The position numbers were made by a program, and so were the translations under genes. Of a stretch of DNA of 20,147 nucleotides, positions 6,272 through 14,136 are shown piece after piece. Below the pieces are notes generated by a model that had not been told where the DNA came from, searched no databases, and saw only the letters and a program-made list of their open reading frames with translations. Source of the stretch: Desulfobacterales bacterium (GTDB taxonomy: Bacteria; Desulfobacterota; Desulfobacteria; Desulfobacterales; 4be13); the NCBI GenBank assembly GCA_029940115.1, contig JAOZRQ010000006.1, positions 1-20,147 of the forward strand, in the 5' to 3' direction. Each line of letters starts with the position of its first letter. Within the stretch, counting starts at the first letter, position 1.

Positions 6272-7248
6272 GTGACCTGAAAAACAGAATCATGGAAGAG
6301 GTGAGGGCAGACCTCGCGGACATTGAATGCGCGCTCAGGGAAAATCTGAACCCGCATCTCGACTTGGTCCGTGAGGCCGCCAGCCACATCCTGTTCAGCG
6401 GCGGCAAGCGGCTGAGGCCCTTGCTGATGGTCCTCTCCGCAAGGCTCTGCGGCTATGCCGGAGATGATGACAAGGCCTTCTCGGTCGTGTTCGAATATCT
6501 TCACGCGGCCACGCTCCTGCATGATGATCTCGTGGATGGGGCGAGGCTCCGCCGGGGAAGGCTGGTCGCCCATGCGGTGTGGGACAATCCCACCGCGGTG
6601 CTCGTGGGAGATTTCCTGCTGGCCCGTTCCCTTTCCATCGGTGCGGAGACCGGGCGTCTGAAGGTCATCAGGGTCATATCGGAGATCACAGAGACCATGT
6701 CCGAGGGGGAGATCCGGCAATTGATGAGAAAAGGGGATCTCGGCCTTTCAGAAGCGGAATACATGGAGATCATCAGAAGCAAGACCGCGGTGCTCATCCA
6801 AGGGGCATGTCAGACCGGCGCGCTGATTGCAGACGCTCCCCCGGAAACGGAGGCCGCGCTCTCCGATTACGGATTCAACCTCGGGATGGCGTTTCAGATG
6901 GCGGACGACCTTCTTGATTACACATCAGAGAGCGAAGTCTTGGGAAAGGAGATCGGCGCAGACCTGAAAGAGGGGAAACTGACCTTGCCAGTCATCCATT
7001 CCCTTGAAATGGCCGCGCCCCGGGAACGCGCCGAAATGGAGCGAATCATCAACGCGCGGGAATTTTCTCTTTCCGATTTTCAGAGATTGGTTGAAATCCT
7101 CGACATCTGCGGCGGAATTTCATATACAGAACAGATGGCAGCAAGATATGTTGAAAAGGCCAAAAAGGCCCTTTTGACATTCCCTCCCTCGAAAACAAGG
7201 GAAATCCTTTTGGATGTCGCTGACTATGCCTTGAGACGCAAAACGTGA
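6268..7248 (+). CDS. Long-chain polyprenyl diphosphate synthase (IspB-like)
   Basis: Condenses isopentenyl diphosphate units onto an allylic diphosphate to make the polyprenyl tail of quinones. It is a 326-residue trans-type prenyltransferase of normal length. GGKRLRP is at 45-51, the first aspartate-rich motif DDLVD at 86-90 followed by RRG, KTAVL near 172, the second aspartate-rich motif DDLLD at 213-217, and DLKEGKLTLP after it. Small residues before the first Asp motif (HAATLLHDD) fit a long-chain product of the octaprenyl/heptaprenyl kind; exact chain length cannot be read. The ATG overlaps the rimO stop and has GGGGAGG 4-5 nt upstream, so the two genes are translationally coupled. Confidence 0.92.
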   Translation: MSDLKNRIMEEVRADLADIECALRENLNPHLDLVREAASHILFSGGKRLRPLLMVLSARLCGYAGDDDKAFSVVFEYLHAATLLHDDLVDGARLRRGRLVAHAVWDNPTAVLVGDFLLARSLSIGAETGRLKVIRVISEITETMSEGEIRQLMRKGDLGLSEAEYMEIIRSKTAVLIQGACQTGALIADAPPETEAALSDYGFNLGMAFQMADDLLDYTSESEVLGKEIGADLKEGKLTLPVIHSLEMAAPRERAEMERIINAREFSLSDFQRLVEILDICGGISYTEQMAARYVEKAKKALLTFPPSKTREILLDVADYALRRKT

Positions 7249-7250
7249 TG

Positions 7251-7437
7251 TGAACGTGCCCGTAAACTTGAACTTGAACCTGAACCTGAACCTGAACCTG
7301 AACTTGAACCTGAACTTGAACCTGAACTTGAACCTGAACTTGAACCTGAACCTGAACTTGAATTCTGACGTGAACATTCGTTCATGTGCACGTTCACGTT
7401 CACGTGCACGTTCAAGTGCACGTTCACGTTCAAGTTT
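7251..7437. repeat. Hexamer array (AACTTG/AACCTG)x16 with inverted GTTCAC/GTTCAA arm
   Basis: Sixteen uninterrupted hexamers AAC(T/C)TG span 7265-7360. After about 20 bp the opposite orientation appears at 7380-7437 as GTTCAC, GTTCAA and GTGCAC units. TAAACTTGAAC (7263-7273) and GTTCAAGTTTA (7428-7438) are perfect complements, so the whole block could fold into one large hairpin. It directly follows the prenyl synthase stop. Most of 7249-7554 is this array; the remainder holds two small stems (7466-7480 and 7503-7521) and the leader of the next gene. Confidence 0.9.
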
Positions 7438-7543
7438 AAGGCTCCCCTAAATCCGTTATAATCAGCGATTTTGCAAATCGTTTGTGGCGAGTGACCCATG
7501 AAAACGATTCGAAAAATCGTTCCACACGAAAAACAATTTGCAG

Positions 7544-7550
7544 AGGAGGC
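7544..7550 (+). promoter_or_regulatory. Strong ribosome binding site that decides the FlgT-like start
   Basis: GAGGAGG, a near-perfect Shine-Dalgarno, lies just upstream of the ATG at 7555 and supports it over the upstream ATG at 7498, which lacks one. Confidence 0.8.
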
Positions 7551-7554
7551 AAAA

Positions 7555-8796
7555 ATGTTCGGTTTTGTTCGCTTGTTGGCGGTTTTCATGATTGGCATGA
7601 CGGTGGCGCCTCCCCATCTCCCGGCTCAGGTGTCTCCTGAGACAAGGACCGTGAAGGTGATCGGCAGCAGCGCCATCCATGACAAAAACATCGCAAACGC
7701 GAGGGAAGAGGCGGTGGCGAGCTCTCTCGTCACTGCGGTAAACTTGGCCGCCCTGGAGATACTCCCGTTGGACGCGCTGATTCACAATTTTGAGAAGCTG
7801 GATGAGATACTGTATGCTCACCCCGTCAAGTTTGTCCAAGGCTACAAAGTGCTGGCCGAATTCAGATCCGGAAATGTCTATCGGGTGATGCTGGAGGCCA
7901 CGGTTTCGGCTGACCAATTGAACGCGTTGAAGACACATATGGCAACCTCACCGGATTCCACGGAAGAACAGAAACCGTCGAATCCTCGGATCCTGTTCCT
8001 CGTCTCGGAGCAGAATCTCGCGGATCGCACTCCCAAATACTGGTGGGGGGATGCGTCCAAGTTCGGACATCCCATATCTGAAAATGCCATGAATGAGAAG
8101 ATGAGGGAAAAAGGCTTCACCGTGCTGAAGCACGGATACCTTTCCCATGATGCCGACATGAAATCACCCATCTCCTTGCAGCCGGAACTGAGCAACGAGG
8201 AGGCGGTCAAGATCGGATCCCGCCTCAAGGCCGATGTGGTCATTGTGGGGAAGTCGGTGGTTTACAAAGTGTCCGCGGCCGAAGGGGGGATCCAGTCATT
8301 CAGCGGCACGGTCTCCACACGAGCCATCCGGATCAGCACCGGCGAGGAGATCGCATCTTCCCTTCAAACCGCTGTCAAAAGAGGCAGGGATGAAACCGCC
8401 GGGAGCAGGGACGCGCTGGTATCCGCGGGATATCTCGCGGGCGAGGATATCGCCTCCCAAATCGTCTCAGCTTGGCAGAAAGTCTCCCTCCCCTTCCCGG
8501 AATCGGGGACCGATTTCAGTGGTGCCAGTTCCCCGGGCAAAGTGGAACTTGTTGTCAAAGGAACGGCCAAACTCGGAAACTTCGTGAGGTTCCGCAAAGC
8601 CCTGACCGAGACCCCGGGTATAAAGGACATCCGCATCCGCACCATGCGGTCGGATGAAGCCGTCATCAGCCTTTATTTTCAAGGGAGCGTCAAATCGCTC
8701 AGAGACACGTTGCAAAAGAAGACCTTCAAACTATTCAGCCTCAAACTTCATGACATGTCCGGAAACGCGCTGTATGTTGAACTGGTTCCGAAATGA
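7555..8796 (+). CDS. Exported protein with FlgT-like N-terminal domain
   Basis: A 413-residue protein beginning with a signal peptide (FGFVRLLAVFMIGMTVAPP, cleavage likely after PAQ), so it is periplasmic or surface-associated. The segment after it (VKVIGSSAIHDKNIANAREEAV) matches the style of the FlgT N-terminal domain, in which a glycine-containing strand is followed by a helix of Ala/Arg/Glu-rich sequence. The middle third (NPRILFLVSEQNL to DVVIVGKSVV) resembles the FlgT/LpoB/CsgG type of fold. The C-terminal third is an alpha/beta module ending LYVELVPK. Function is unknown; no flagellar genes are nearby. The frame is open from an ATG at 7498, but the ATG at 7555 has GAGGAGG 6 nt upstream and puts the signal peptide at the N-terminus, so it is preferred. 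It follows the prenyl synthase and precedes the phosphatidyltransferase on the same strand. Confidence 0.8.
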   Translation: MFGFVRLLAVFMIGMTVAPPHLPAQVSPETRTVKVIGSSAIHDKNIANAREEAVASSLVTAVNLAALEILPLDALIHNFEKLDEILYAHPVKFVQGYKVLAEFRSGNVYRVMLEATVSADQLNALKTHMATSPDSTEEQKPSNPRILFLVSEQNLADRTPKYWWGDASKFGHPISENAMNEKMREKGFTVLKHGYLSHDADMKSPISLQPELSNEEAVKIGSRLKADVVIVGKSVVYKVSAAEGGIQSFSGTVSTRAIRISTGEEIASSLQTAVKRGRDETAGSRDALVSAGYLAGEDIASQIVSAWQKVSLPFPESGTDFSGASSPGKVELVVKGTAKLGNFVRFRKALTETPGIKDIRIRTMRSDEAVISLYFQGSVKSLRDTLQKKTFKLFSLKLHDMSGNALYVELVPK

Positions 8797-8830
8797 TTTC
8801 CATTCCCTGACGTCTGAACGTCGGGCACAG

Positions 8831-9370
8831 ATGATGAACATTCCAAATATTCTATCCATTGTCAGAATACTTCTGACCCCTCTTTTTGTGATCTGTCTGT
8901 TAAGGGGGCTGTTTATTCATGCTCTGCTGGTATTCGTCACAGCAGGAATCACCGACGCGCTGGACGGCCTTTTTGCGAGGTACTTCAACCAGCGCACTGT
9001 GCTGGGCGCATACCTTGACCCCATCGCAGACAAGATCCTCCTGATGTCCGCGTTTGTCAGTCTGGCCGTCCTGAGGGTGATCCCCCCGTGGCTGGCGGTG
9101 ATTGTGATCAGCCGTGACATCATCATTGTGATGGGGTATGCTGTCTTTGAAATCACCGATATGCGGCATAGGGTGAAAGTCAAACCGAGCCTTGCCAGCA
9201 AATGGACCACCCTTGTCCAGTTGCTGACCGTGTTTCTGGCCCTGCTTGATCCAAATATCGCAGGCATGTTTATCTTGAAGCAGGTGGTGTACTGGCTCAC
9301 AGCAGGGTTGACCATCTCGTCAGGATTGCACTATGTCTATATCGGCATGAAGGTCTTTCAGGAAGGATGA
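8831..9370 (+). CDS. CDP-alcohol phosphatidyltransferase (PgsA-like)
   Basis: Integral membrane enzyme that exchanges the CMP of a CDP-lipid for an alcohol; the closest match is CDP-diacylglycerol:glycerol-3-phosphate phosphatidyltransferase, the first step to phosphatidylglycerol. The family signature D-G-x2-A-R-x8-G-x3-D-x3-D is complete in DGLFARYFNQRTVLGAYLD followed by PIAD. About 179 residues and several hydrophobic helices agree with the family. The N-terminal NIPNILSIVRILLTP is typical. The frame is open from 8654 inside the preceding gene, but the two adjacent ATGs at 8831 and 8834 give the conserved N-terminus; no clear Shine-Dalgarno is seen. The substrate could be another alcohol, since PgsA, PgsB-like and cardiolipin-forming relatives share this motif. 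It starts 34 bp after the FlgT-like gene, probably the same transcript. Confidence 0.88.
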   Translation: MMNIPNILSIVRILLTPLFVICLLRGLFIHALLVFVTAGITDALDGLFARYFNQRTVLGAYLDPIADKILLMSAFVSLAVLRVIPPWLAVIVISRDIIIVMGYAVFEITDMRHRVKVKPSLASKWTTLVQLLTVFLALLDPNIAGMFILKQVVYWLTAGLTISSGLHYVYIGMKVFQEG

Positions 9371-9515
9371 CGCAGCCCAAAAAAGCGACAAACGAAAAAG
9401 ACTGCAAAAGTTCCTAAAAACATGGAAAAACATTCATGGAGCTAACAGGAGGCTCTGCCTTCGGGCAGTGCGGCAGTTGGGAAAGTGATCGCACCTGCGG
9501 ATGTTGTTCCAGTCC
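9371..9515. other. Convergent intergenic region with one UUCG hairpin
   Basis: It separates the plus-strand phosphatidyltransferase from the minus-strand hydrolase. CTGCC-TTCG-GGCAG (9455-9468) would make a short stable hairpin with a UUCG tetraloop, but no T-tract follows on either strand, so a terminator is possible but not supported. Confidence 0.4.
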
Positions 9516-10595
9516 TCAGCCCTGCGGTCCGGTTTTAAGGGTATTTAACACACCGGCCTCTCTGAGTTGGCCGTCTTGTCCCGGACGATGACGGACTGAG
9601 AGAGAAACCGGGCTTTTTTGTCCATCAGTGAAAAACCGGGCCATTCGCCTGTCGGCCCAGCTTCTGAACCGGTAATCTTCAATAAACCCGCAGTGGCCGC
9701 CGTACTGGGTGATCTGCACTTGCAACGGGTCAGGTGCTGCCAAGTTTGCCAAATCCTCGGATGGGATGACCGGGTCATCCGCACTTGCGATGATCAGACT
9801 CGGAACCTTGAGATTTTCGAGAACGTCCCCGGTTATCGCATAACCATTCAGATAGGTTTCAACATTCCCAAATGCGGTATGATGGTGGACAAAATAGTCC
9901 GTCATCTCCCCCAAGGTGTTGAAACGGGAAAGATTCCAGACTCCGCGAAGTTCGGGAAAGCATTCCCGCTTCTTTCTCATGGAGCGACGCCACTTTTTCA
10001 TGAAATAATAATGGTAGGCAACCCATCCCTCCTCAAGAACTCTCATGGTTCTTTTTGGGCTCAGAACTGGGCAGACCGCCACGACCCGATCCAGTGGGAT
10101 ACCAGCCCCCGGTGCCCGTAGCGCCACCCGAAGCGCGAAGTTTCCGCCCAAGGAAAAACCGCCGAGACAGAGGCGTTTCCGGGGAAACAGGTCGTGAATC
10201 CGTCCCACAGCCCCTGTGACTTCGTCAATTCGGCACGCGTGAAACAATTTTCGATTCAGGTGATGCGTGGGGCCGTGGTCCCTCAGGTTGAGGCGGAATA
10301 TGGCAAACCCCTGTTGATGAAGATACGCGGCGGATGACAGAAGGTATAGGGAATCTGCGCTCCCTTCCCACCCGTGAATCAGAACGACGAGATCGCGGTC
10401 GTGATCCTTTCGGCCGGAATAGTGGCCCTGTAGCCGAACCCCGCCGCCACAGTCGAGTATGAACGATTCGGACTGCTTCAGCAGAGCCTTGGCCCGATGA
10501 AGGACCAAGGGCCGGCGAATCCTGGCACTCGACAGTAATGATTGGATATGGGCGTCCCTCAGTAAAATCGGGGGTAGAAAGTGTCTCTTTTCCAT
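9516..10595 (-). CDS. Alpha/beta hydrolase, YheT/UPF0017 type
   Basis: A 359-residue serine hydrolase of the AB-hydrolase 4 branch. VVLIHGWEGS (70-79) is the oxyanion loop. GFSLGGN (146-152) is the nucleophile elbow with Ser148. SADDP (271-275) supplies the acid, and YGGHCGF (298-304) supplies His301. The segment DYFVHHHTAFGNVETYLNGYA is typical of this branch, whose members are esterases or lipid hydrolases of largely unknown substrate. The frame continues upstream to 10925, but that part is antisense to the chemoreceptor gene; the ATG at 10595 gives an N-terminus (FLPPILLRDAHIQSLL) like other YheT proteins. No strong ribosome binding site precedes it. A GC-rich repeat separates it from the chemoreceptor gene. 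The last 35 residues look unstructured. Confidence 0.88.
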   Translation of the reverse strand: MEKRHFLPPILLRDAHIQSLLSSARIRRPLVLHRAKALLKQSESFILDCGGGVRLQGHYSGRKDHDRDLVVLIHGWEGSADSLYLLSSAAYLHQQGFAIFRLNLRDHGPTHHLNRKLFHACRIDEVTGAVGRIHDLFPRKRLCLGGFSLGGNFALRVALRAPGAGIPLDRVVAVCPVLSPKRTMRVLEEGWVAYHYYFMKKWRRSMRKKRECFPELRGVWNLSRFNTLGEMTDYFVHHHTAFGNVETYLNGYAITGDVLENLKVPSLIIASADDPVIPSEDLANLAAPDPLQVQITQYGGHCGFIEDYRFRSWADRRMARFFTDGQKSPVSLSVRHRPGQDGQLREAGVLNTLKTGPQG

Positions 10596-10604
10596 ATTGC
10601 ATTC

Positions 10605-10668
10605 GGGCGAGCGGCGAGGCGGGTGGCGGCTCCGAGGACCTGTGGCCGCTCGCCCCTCGCCTCGCCCC
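10605..10668. repeat. GC-rich imperfect inverted repeat between two minus-strand genes
   Basis: GGGCGAGCGGCGAGGCG on the left and CGCTCGCCCCTCGCCTCG on the right can pair imperfectly. It resembles the block at 1155-1210 in position and wording, so both may be copies of one dispersed intergenic element. Confidence 0.55.
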
Positions 10669-12738
10669 TCATTTGACCTTGAACCTTCCCACCATCTGCT
10701 GGAGCTGCACCGCGATGGTCGAGAGTCCCTCGGCTGAGGCGTTGACCCGCCTCGCGCTGGCATTCGATTCGCCAGCGGCATGGTTGATCTCTTGGATATT
10801 CGCGGCCACGTCATTCGCACCTCTCGCGGCCTCGCCGGCGCTGGCGGACATGTCATTTGCGCCTCTCGCGATCTCGGCAATCGCGGACGCGATGTTGCCC
10901 GCGCCGATGCTGGCCCTCCGGACATTGGAGCTGATGTTTTGCGCGGTGTTCATCTGCTGCTCCACCGAATTGGTGATGACAACGATGGACTTGTTGATGT
11001 TCCTGATGATCTCTGAAATCTCATGGATCACTTCCACCGCATCCTCGGTGTTTTTCTGCACCCCCCCGATTCGAGTGGCAATGTTCTCCGCGGCCATTGC
11101 GCTCTGACTCGCCAGCTCCTTGATCTCATTCGCGACCACGGCAAAGCCCTTGCCCGCCTCACCCGCGGAAGCCGCCTCGATGGTGGCGTTGAGCGCGAGG
11201 AGGTTGGTCTGTTCCGCGATCCGAGTGATGACCCTTGTCACCTCACCGATCTCCTCAGCGGCCCTGACGAGGGTGTTCATGGCGTTTGTGGCCGCATGCC
11301 CCTTCTCGGTGGCGGCAGTTGACACCCCGGCCCCGTCTTGGGCGTTCTGGGCGATGTCGCTGATGGCCTCGGACATTTCCCCGATGGCCGAGACCATGTC
11401 GTTCATGTTCTCGGAGACCGCCTCCGCGGTGGCGGATATGTCCTGAATGTTCACGCTCATCTCCTCCGCGGCCGAAGCAATGGTGTTGATGCTCATGGAC
11501 ATCTCCTCGGTGCCGGTGGAGACGCGGGTTGATATCTCCGACATCTGATCTGCGCCGGCGGACATCTGACCGGCAAGCTCCAAGGAACCATAGGAGGATG
11601 CGGTCAGGGTCTCAGCGTTCCTCGCGATCTCCATTATCATGCCTTGGAGCTTTTCAATGAAGATGTTGAACCATTTGGCCAATTCGCCCATCTCATCTTG
11701 ACGATCCAGCTTGAGCCGTGTGCTCAGATCCCCCTCTCCCTCGGTCAGACCGATGACCATCTCCGTCAGTTTTTCAATGGGACGTCTGACCGAATGCAGG
11801 ATCATCAGGCCGCCGATGGAGAGGACCACAAGGATGAGAAGCACGATGATCAGGGCGGACATGAAATTTTTCTGCTTGATCTCCTCAAGAGATTGCCTGA
11901 TCCAGGAGGATATGTCCTTTTCCTTGGCGATCATCTCCCGTCTCACCGCGTCGAGTTGGAAAGTGATCTCGGTGTTTTCCTTCCATGTCCGATGAATTCG
12001 GGTGCTGAGTTCCTGAATCCTGACGAGACGTTTTTCCGCATACGCGGCAAACTCACGGAACGATTTCTCCTTGCTGTTCTTTGCCAGCGCGGGGACGTTT
12101 TTCCTCTCCTTGTTCAGCAGTTCCAAAGCATTCTGATGGGCTTTCATGAACACCTTTTCGTTGCCGTCAAGCAACAGATCCTTGTTGACCGCCAGCGCCA
12201 CCGCGCTGAGCGCGTTCAGGATGTTTTTGTTGGTTATGGCATAAGAGTTGTATAAAGGATCAATCTCATCTCCGTTGATGTATGTTGTGAAAATGATCCC
12301 ATCAATTTTGCGAGACAGATGGGCTGAATGGTCATGAAAATCGTCAAACAACTGATCCCATTTCCTTTTTGACCGGATGATGTCATTGTTGTTGTTGACC
12401 AGCAACATGAATTTCCCCTTGTAGCCTTCAAGGAGCTTGGAGAGGACTTTCATATCCGTCCGCCTGTCACCCGCATGTTTCAGAATGCTTTTCAGCAATT
12501 CCGAATTTTTCTCAAAGTTTGAAAGCACGGATTTTGCCGTTTTCTCCTTCAGATTTCTCGCATAGTCCTTTTCAAGGATGATGGTACTCAGCAGATCATA
12601 TTCGAAATCCTTGATTTTCGAGCTGAACCCCTGATATTCATACGTCTTTTTGCTGTAAAAATGGGCCATGCCGAGAGAGGTGAGATATAATATCAGGTTT
12701 ATCAAAACAAACAGCATGATTTTGGTCGCTATTTTCAT
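10669..12738 (-). CDS. Methyl-accepting chemotaxis protein
   Basis: Transmembrane chemoreceptor that signals to CheA/CheW, 689 residues. TM1 is at 7-27, and a helical periplasmic sensor of about 260 residues follows that contains no Cache or PAS motif I recognise. TM2 is at 292-314. A HAMP linker (RRPIEKLTEMVIGLTEGEGD through EMGELAKWFN) and the cytoplasmic signalling coiled coil complete it. The conserved tip reads RIAEQTNLLALNATIEAA and then GFAVVANEI. No C-terminal CheR/CheB tether pentapeptide is present; the protein ends MVGRFKVK. The frame is open to 13113, but that extension is repeat DNA. ATG 12738 has AAAGGA about 7 nt upstream and places the basic N-terminus before TM1; ATG 12756 is the alternative. 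Upstream on the same strand lies a secreted Cache protein that could be its ligand-binding partner. Confidence 0.93.
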   Translation of the reverse strand: MKIATKIMLFVLINLILYLTSLGMAHFYSKKTYEYQGFSSKIKDFEYDLLSTIILEKDYARNLKEKTAKSVLSNFEKNSELLKSILKHAGDRRTDMKVLSKLLEGYKGKFMLLVNNNNDIIRSKRKWDQLFDDFHDHSAHLSRKIDGIIFTTYINGDEIDPLYNSYAITNKNILNALSAVALAVNKDLLLDGNEKVFMKAHQNALELLNKERKNVPALAKNSKEKSFREFAAYAEKRLVRIQELSTRIHRTWKENTEITFQLDAVRREMIAKEKDISSWIRQSLEEIKQKNFMSALIIVLLILVVLSIGGLMILHSVRRPIEKLTEMVIGLTEGEGDLSTRLKLDRQDEMGELAKWFNIFIEKLQGMIMEIARNAETLTASSYGSLELAGQMSAGADQMSEISTRVSTGTEEMSMSINTIASAAEEMSVNIQDISATAEAVSENMNDMVSAIGEMSEAISDIAQNAQDGAGVSTAATEKGHAATNAMNTLVRAAEEIGEVTRVITRIAEQTNLLALNATIEAASAGEAGKGFAVVANEIKELASQSAMAAENIATRIGGVQKNTEDAVEVIHEISEIIRNINKSIVVITNSVEQQMNTAQNISSNVRRASIGAGNIASAIAEIARGANDMSASAGEAARGANDVAANIQEINHAAGESNASARRVNASAEGLSTIAVQLQQMVGRFKVK

Positions 12739-12810
12739 GGCAATTCCTTTCTTCATACCCAGCCAACTCCCTTTCAGCTCCCGGCGGAAAAGTTTGTAGT
12801 TCCGTCTCAC

Positions 12811-12892
12811 ACCGCCTGAAGCATGCCCTCGACATCTTCTATCGGGGCGGAACTGCAAACTGGGTCCGGGACAATCTTTTTGTTGAACTCTA
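12811..12892. repeat. 82-bp direct repeat, copy 1
   Basis: Matches 12935-13016 at 79 of 82 positions, offset 124 bp. GCGGAACTGCAAACTGGG (12847-12864) in this copy is also perfectly inverted at 12901-12918. Both copies lie in the leader of the chemoreceptor gene; 12739-13155 contains no gene. Confidence 0.92.
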
Positions 12893-12900
12893 CCGGAATC

Positions 12901-12949
12901 CCCAGTTTGCAGTTCCGCCTTTAGGCGGTGCGAGACCGCCTGAAGCATG
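12901..12949. repeat. AGTTCCGCC hairpin element between the 82-bp repeats
   Basis: CAGTTTGCAGTTCCGCC, then TTAGGCGG, GTGCGAGA and CCGCCTGAAGC: the same element as at 14140-14183, which ends the truncated ROCO gene. A shortened copy lies near 12791-12823. It can fold on itself and with 12847-12864. Confidence 0.8.
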
Positions 12950-13016
12950 CCCTCGACGTTTTCTATCGGGGCGGAACTACAAACTGGGTCCGGGACAATC
13001 TTTTTGTTGAACTCTA
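12935..13016. repeat. 82-bp direct repeat, copy 2
   Basis: Second copy of 12811-12892, with three differences. Confidence 0.92.
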
Positions 13017-13021
13017 TAGGA

Positions 13022-13167
13022 GGTTCGGATTGGTCGGCATTGATCATCGTTTCGGCCACCCTGCTCCCGCCGGATTGCCAAATCCGGCGGGCGGCCTGGA
13101 TTTGGCAATCCAAGCCGGGCGAGGTTGGTCCAAACGATGATCAAGGCCGGATTGGTCAATCCGAACC
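13022..13167. mobile_element. MITE-like near-palindromic element, copy A
   Basis: Outer ends GGTTCGGATTG (13022-13032) and CAATCCGAACC (13157-13167) are perfect inverted repeats. Inside them TTGATCATCGTTT (13040-13052) and AAACGATGATCAA (13132-13144) pair again, and the centre holds GGATTGCCAAATCC and GGATTTGGCAATCC. A second copy of the 105-bp core lies inverted at 16371-16470. No transposase is encoded. The right end overlaps the last codons and stop of the Cache gene. Confidence 0.8.
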
Positions 13168-13722
13168 GAGCACCGGCGAGCCGACCGCTGGGGAAGTGCC
13201 CGTCGGGGAAGTTAATACTTTCTCCAACTCTTCGATGCGCTGATTATCGTCGTAAATGCCAGCTCCAACCTGATAAGGGCTGTTCGGAACCTGCAACAAC
13301 AGGCTTATCTTTCGGGAAGGCGGACTCTCACCCACCTTGGGCCACCAGTACGCCACCCAACCCCCACCAGGTTTTTTGGAGGCATCGCAGAGCTGGGCAA
13401 AAAAGTAATTTCCCTTGATATCTTTCAAACCCATCAGATTTTTTCCGATCAACTTGGGCTTCACCGGGTGAGCCACGATCTCACCTTTGCCACAATCAAA
13501 GACAAACACATAGGTGTCTTTGAACACCCAAGGGCCGTTTCTCTCATTAAAAGCCTTCAGTCCCGATTCACCAGCCATGGAGAGAAACGACACTGCCTCA
13601 CAAACCTTCTGGACGACTTCCGTCGGCGTGGCCTTCTCTTTGTCATCCACCATTCCCGCAACTGAAAAAGCGGCGAAAAAAAACAGGGTTGCCATGAGAC
13701 TCATTGTATTCATGATGTTCAT
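13156..13722 (-). CDS. Secreted single-Cache-domain protein
   Basis: A 188-residue protein with a signal peptide (residues 1-23, NTMSLMATLFFFAAFSVAG). The mature part reads as a single Cache (sCache_2-like) sensor: a helix with EVVQKVCEAVSFLS, then AFNERNGPWVFKDTYVFVFD, GEIVAHP, the loop LIGKNLMGLKDIKG, and GGWVAYWWP near 121-129. Such proteins bind small ligands in the periplasm. No membrane or signalling domain is attached, so it may work with the chemoreceptor encoded next on the same strand. Start ATG 13722 has GGGAGG about 6 nt upstream. The C-terminal tail (SPTGTSPAVGSPVLGSD) is low complexity. Its last three residues and the stop are encoded by the terminal inverted repeat of the MITE-like element, so the original 3' end may have been replaced. 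Confidence 0.85.
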   Translation of the reverse strand: MNIMNTMSLMATLFFFAAFSVAGMVDDKEKATPTEVVQKVCEAVSFLSMAGESGLKAFNERNGPWVFKDTYVFVFDCGKGEIVAHPVKPKLIGKNLMGLKDIKGNYFFAQLCDASKKPGGGWVAYWWPKVGESPPSRKISLLLQVPNSPYQVGAGIYDDNQRIEELEKVLTSPTGTSPAVGSPVLGSD

Positions 13723-13857
13723 ATCTGCCTCCCTTGCAAATCGTCTATTTGCCCATTGTTCAGTGTCCGCCGTTGACGATTGTCATGCGGCAAGACAACT
13801 GGCAACGGTCATAACAAGTGCTTGGCCATATGTTTTCAGGCATTTGTCAAGGAGATG

Positions 13858-13887
13858 GAAACCCAGTTTTTCAAAAAACTTGGTTTC
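13858..13887. repeat. Imperfect inverted repeat GAAACCCAGTTTTT / AAAAAACTTGGTTTC
   Basis: About 14 bp arms with one mismatch and almost no loop. Related to the AAACCCGG motifs near 16242-16350. A second small stem, CCCGTTTC (13939-13946) with GAAACGGG (13961-13968), follows. The region 13723-14136 has no gene that I can support; it is repeat DNA. Confidence 0.7.
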
Positions 13888-13985
13888 TTTGGGGCACAAG
13901 AGAAATTCTTCAAAACTTTTGGCCGGGTATTCAACGCTCCCGTTTCAAGTTGACAAATCCGAAACGGGGATCCACCTAGTACACC

Positions 13986-14094
13986 AATTCGTAAGTTCGT
14001 CACCCCCTTCCGCTCCCGCCGGACTTCGGCGTGAGCTCAGTCGAACGATTGCCAAATCCGGCGGCAATCCGAGCCGGTCAAGGGGGTACGAATT
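13986..14094. repeat. Palindromic element, distant relative of the MITE
   Basis: The left end AATTCGT...CACCCCCTT and the right end AAGGGGGTACGAATT are inverted, with 9 extra bases on the left. The interior contains GATTGCCAAATCCGGCGG, also found inside copies A and B of the MITE-like element, so the three share a core. Confidence 0.65.
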
Positions 14095-14136
14095 TAAAAA
14101 GTGATGTATTAGCGATTTTAAGCCAATGTTTGGCAC

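Noticed and set aside
7265..7360. Hexamer array as a CRISPR or coding sequence
   Set aside because: No spacer structure. The translated frame is only a monotonous Asn-Leu repeat without a start signal.
9440..9515. Possible tRNA fragment around the UUCG hairpin
   Set aside because: Only one small stem is present; no acceptor stem, T-loop or anticodon arm could be found.
12739..13113. N-terminal extension of the chemoreceptor
   Set aside because: It is made of direct and inverted repeats; real starts with ribosome binding sites lie at 12738 or 12756, just before TM1.
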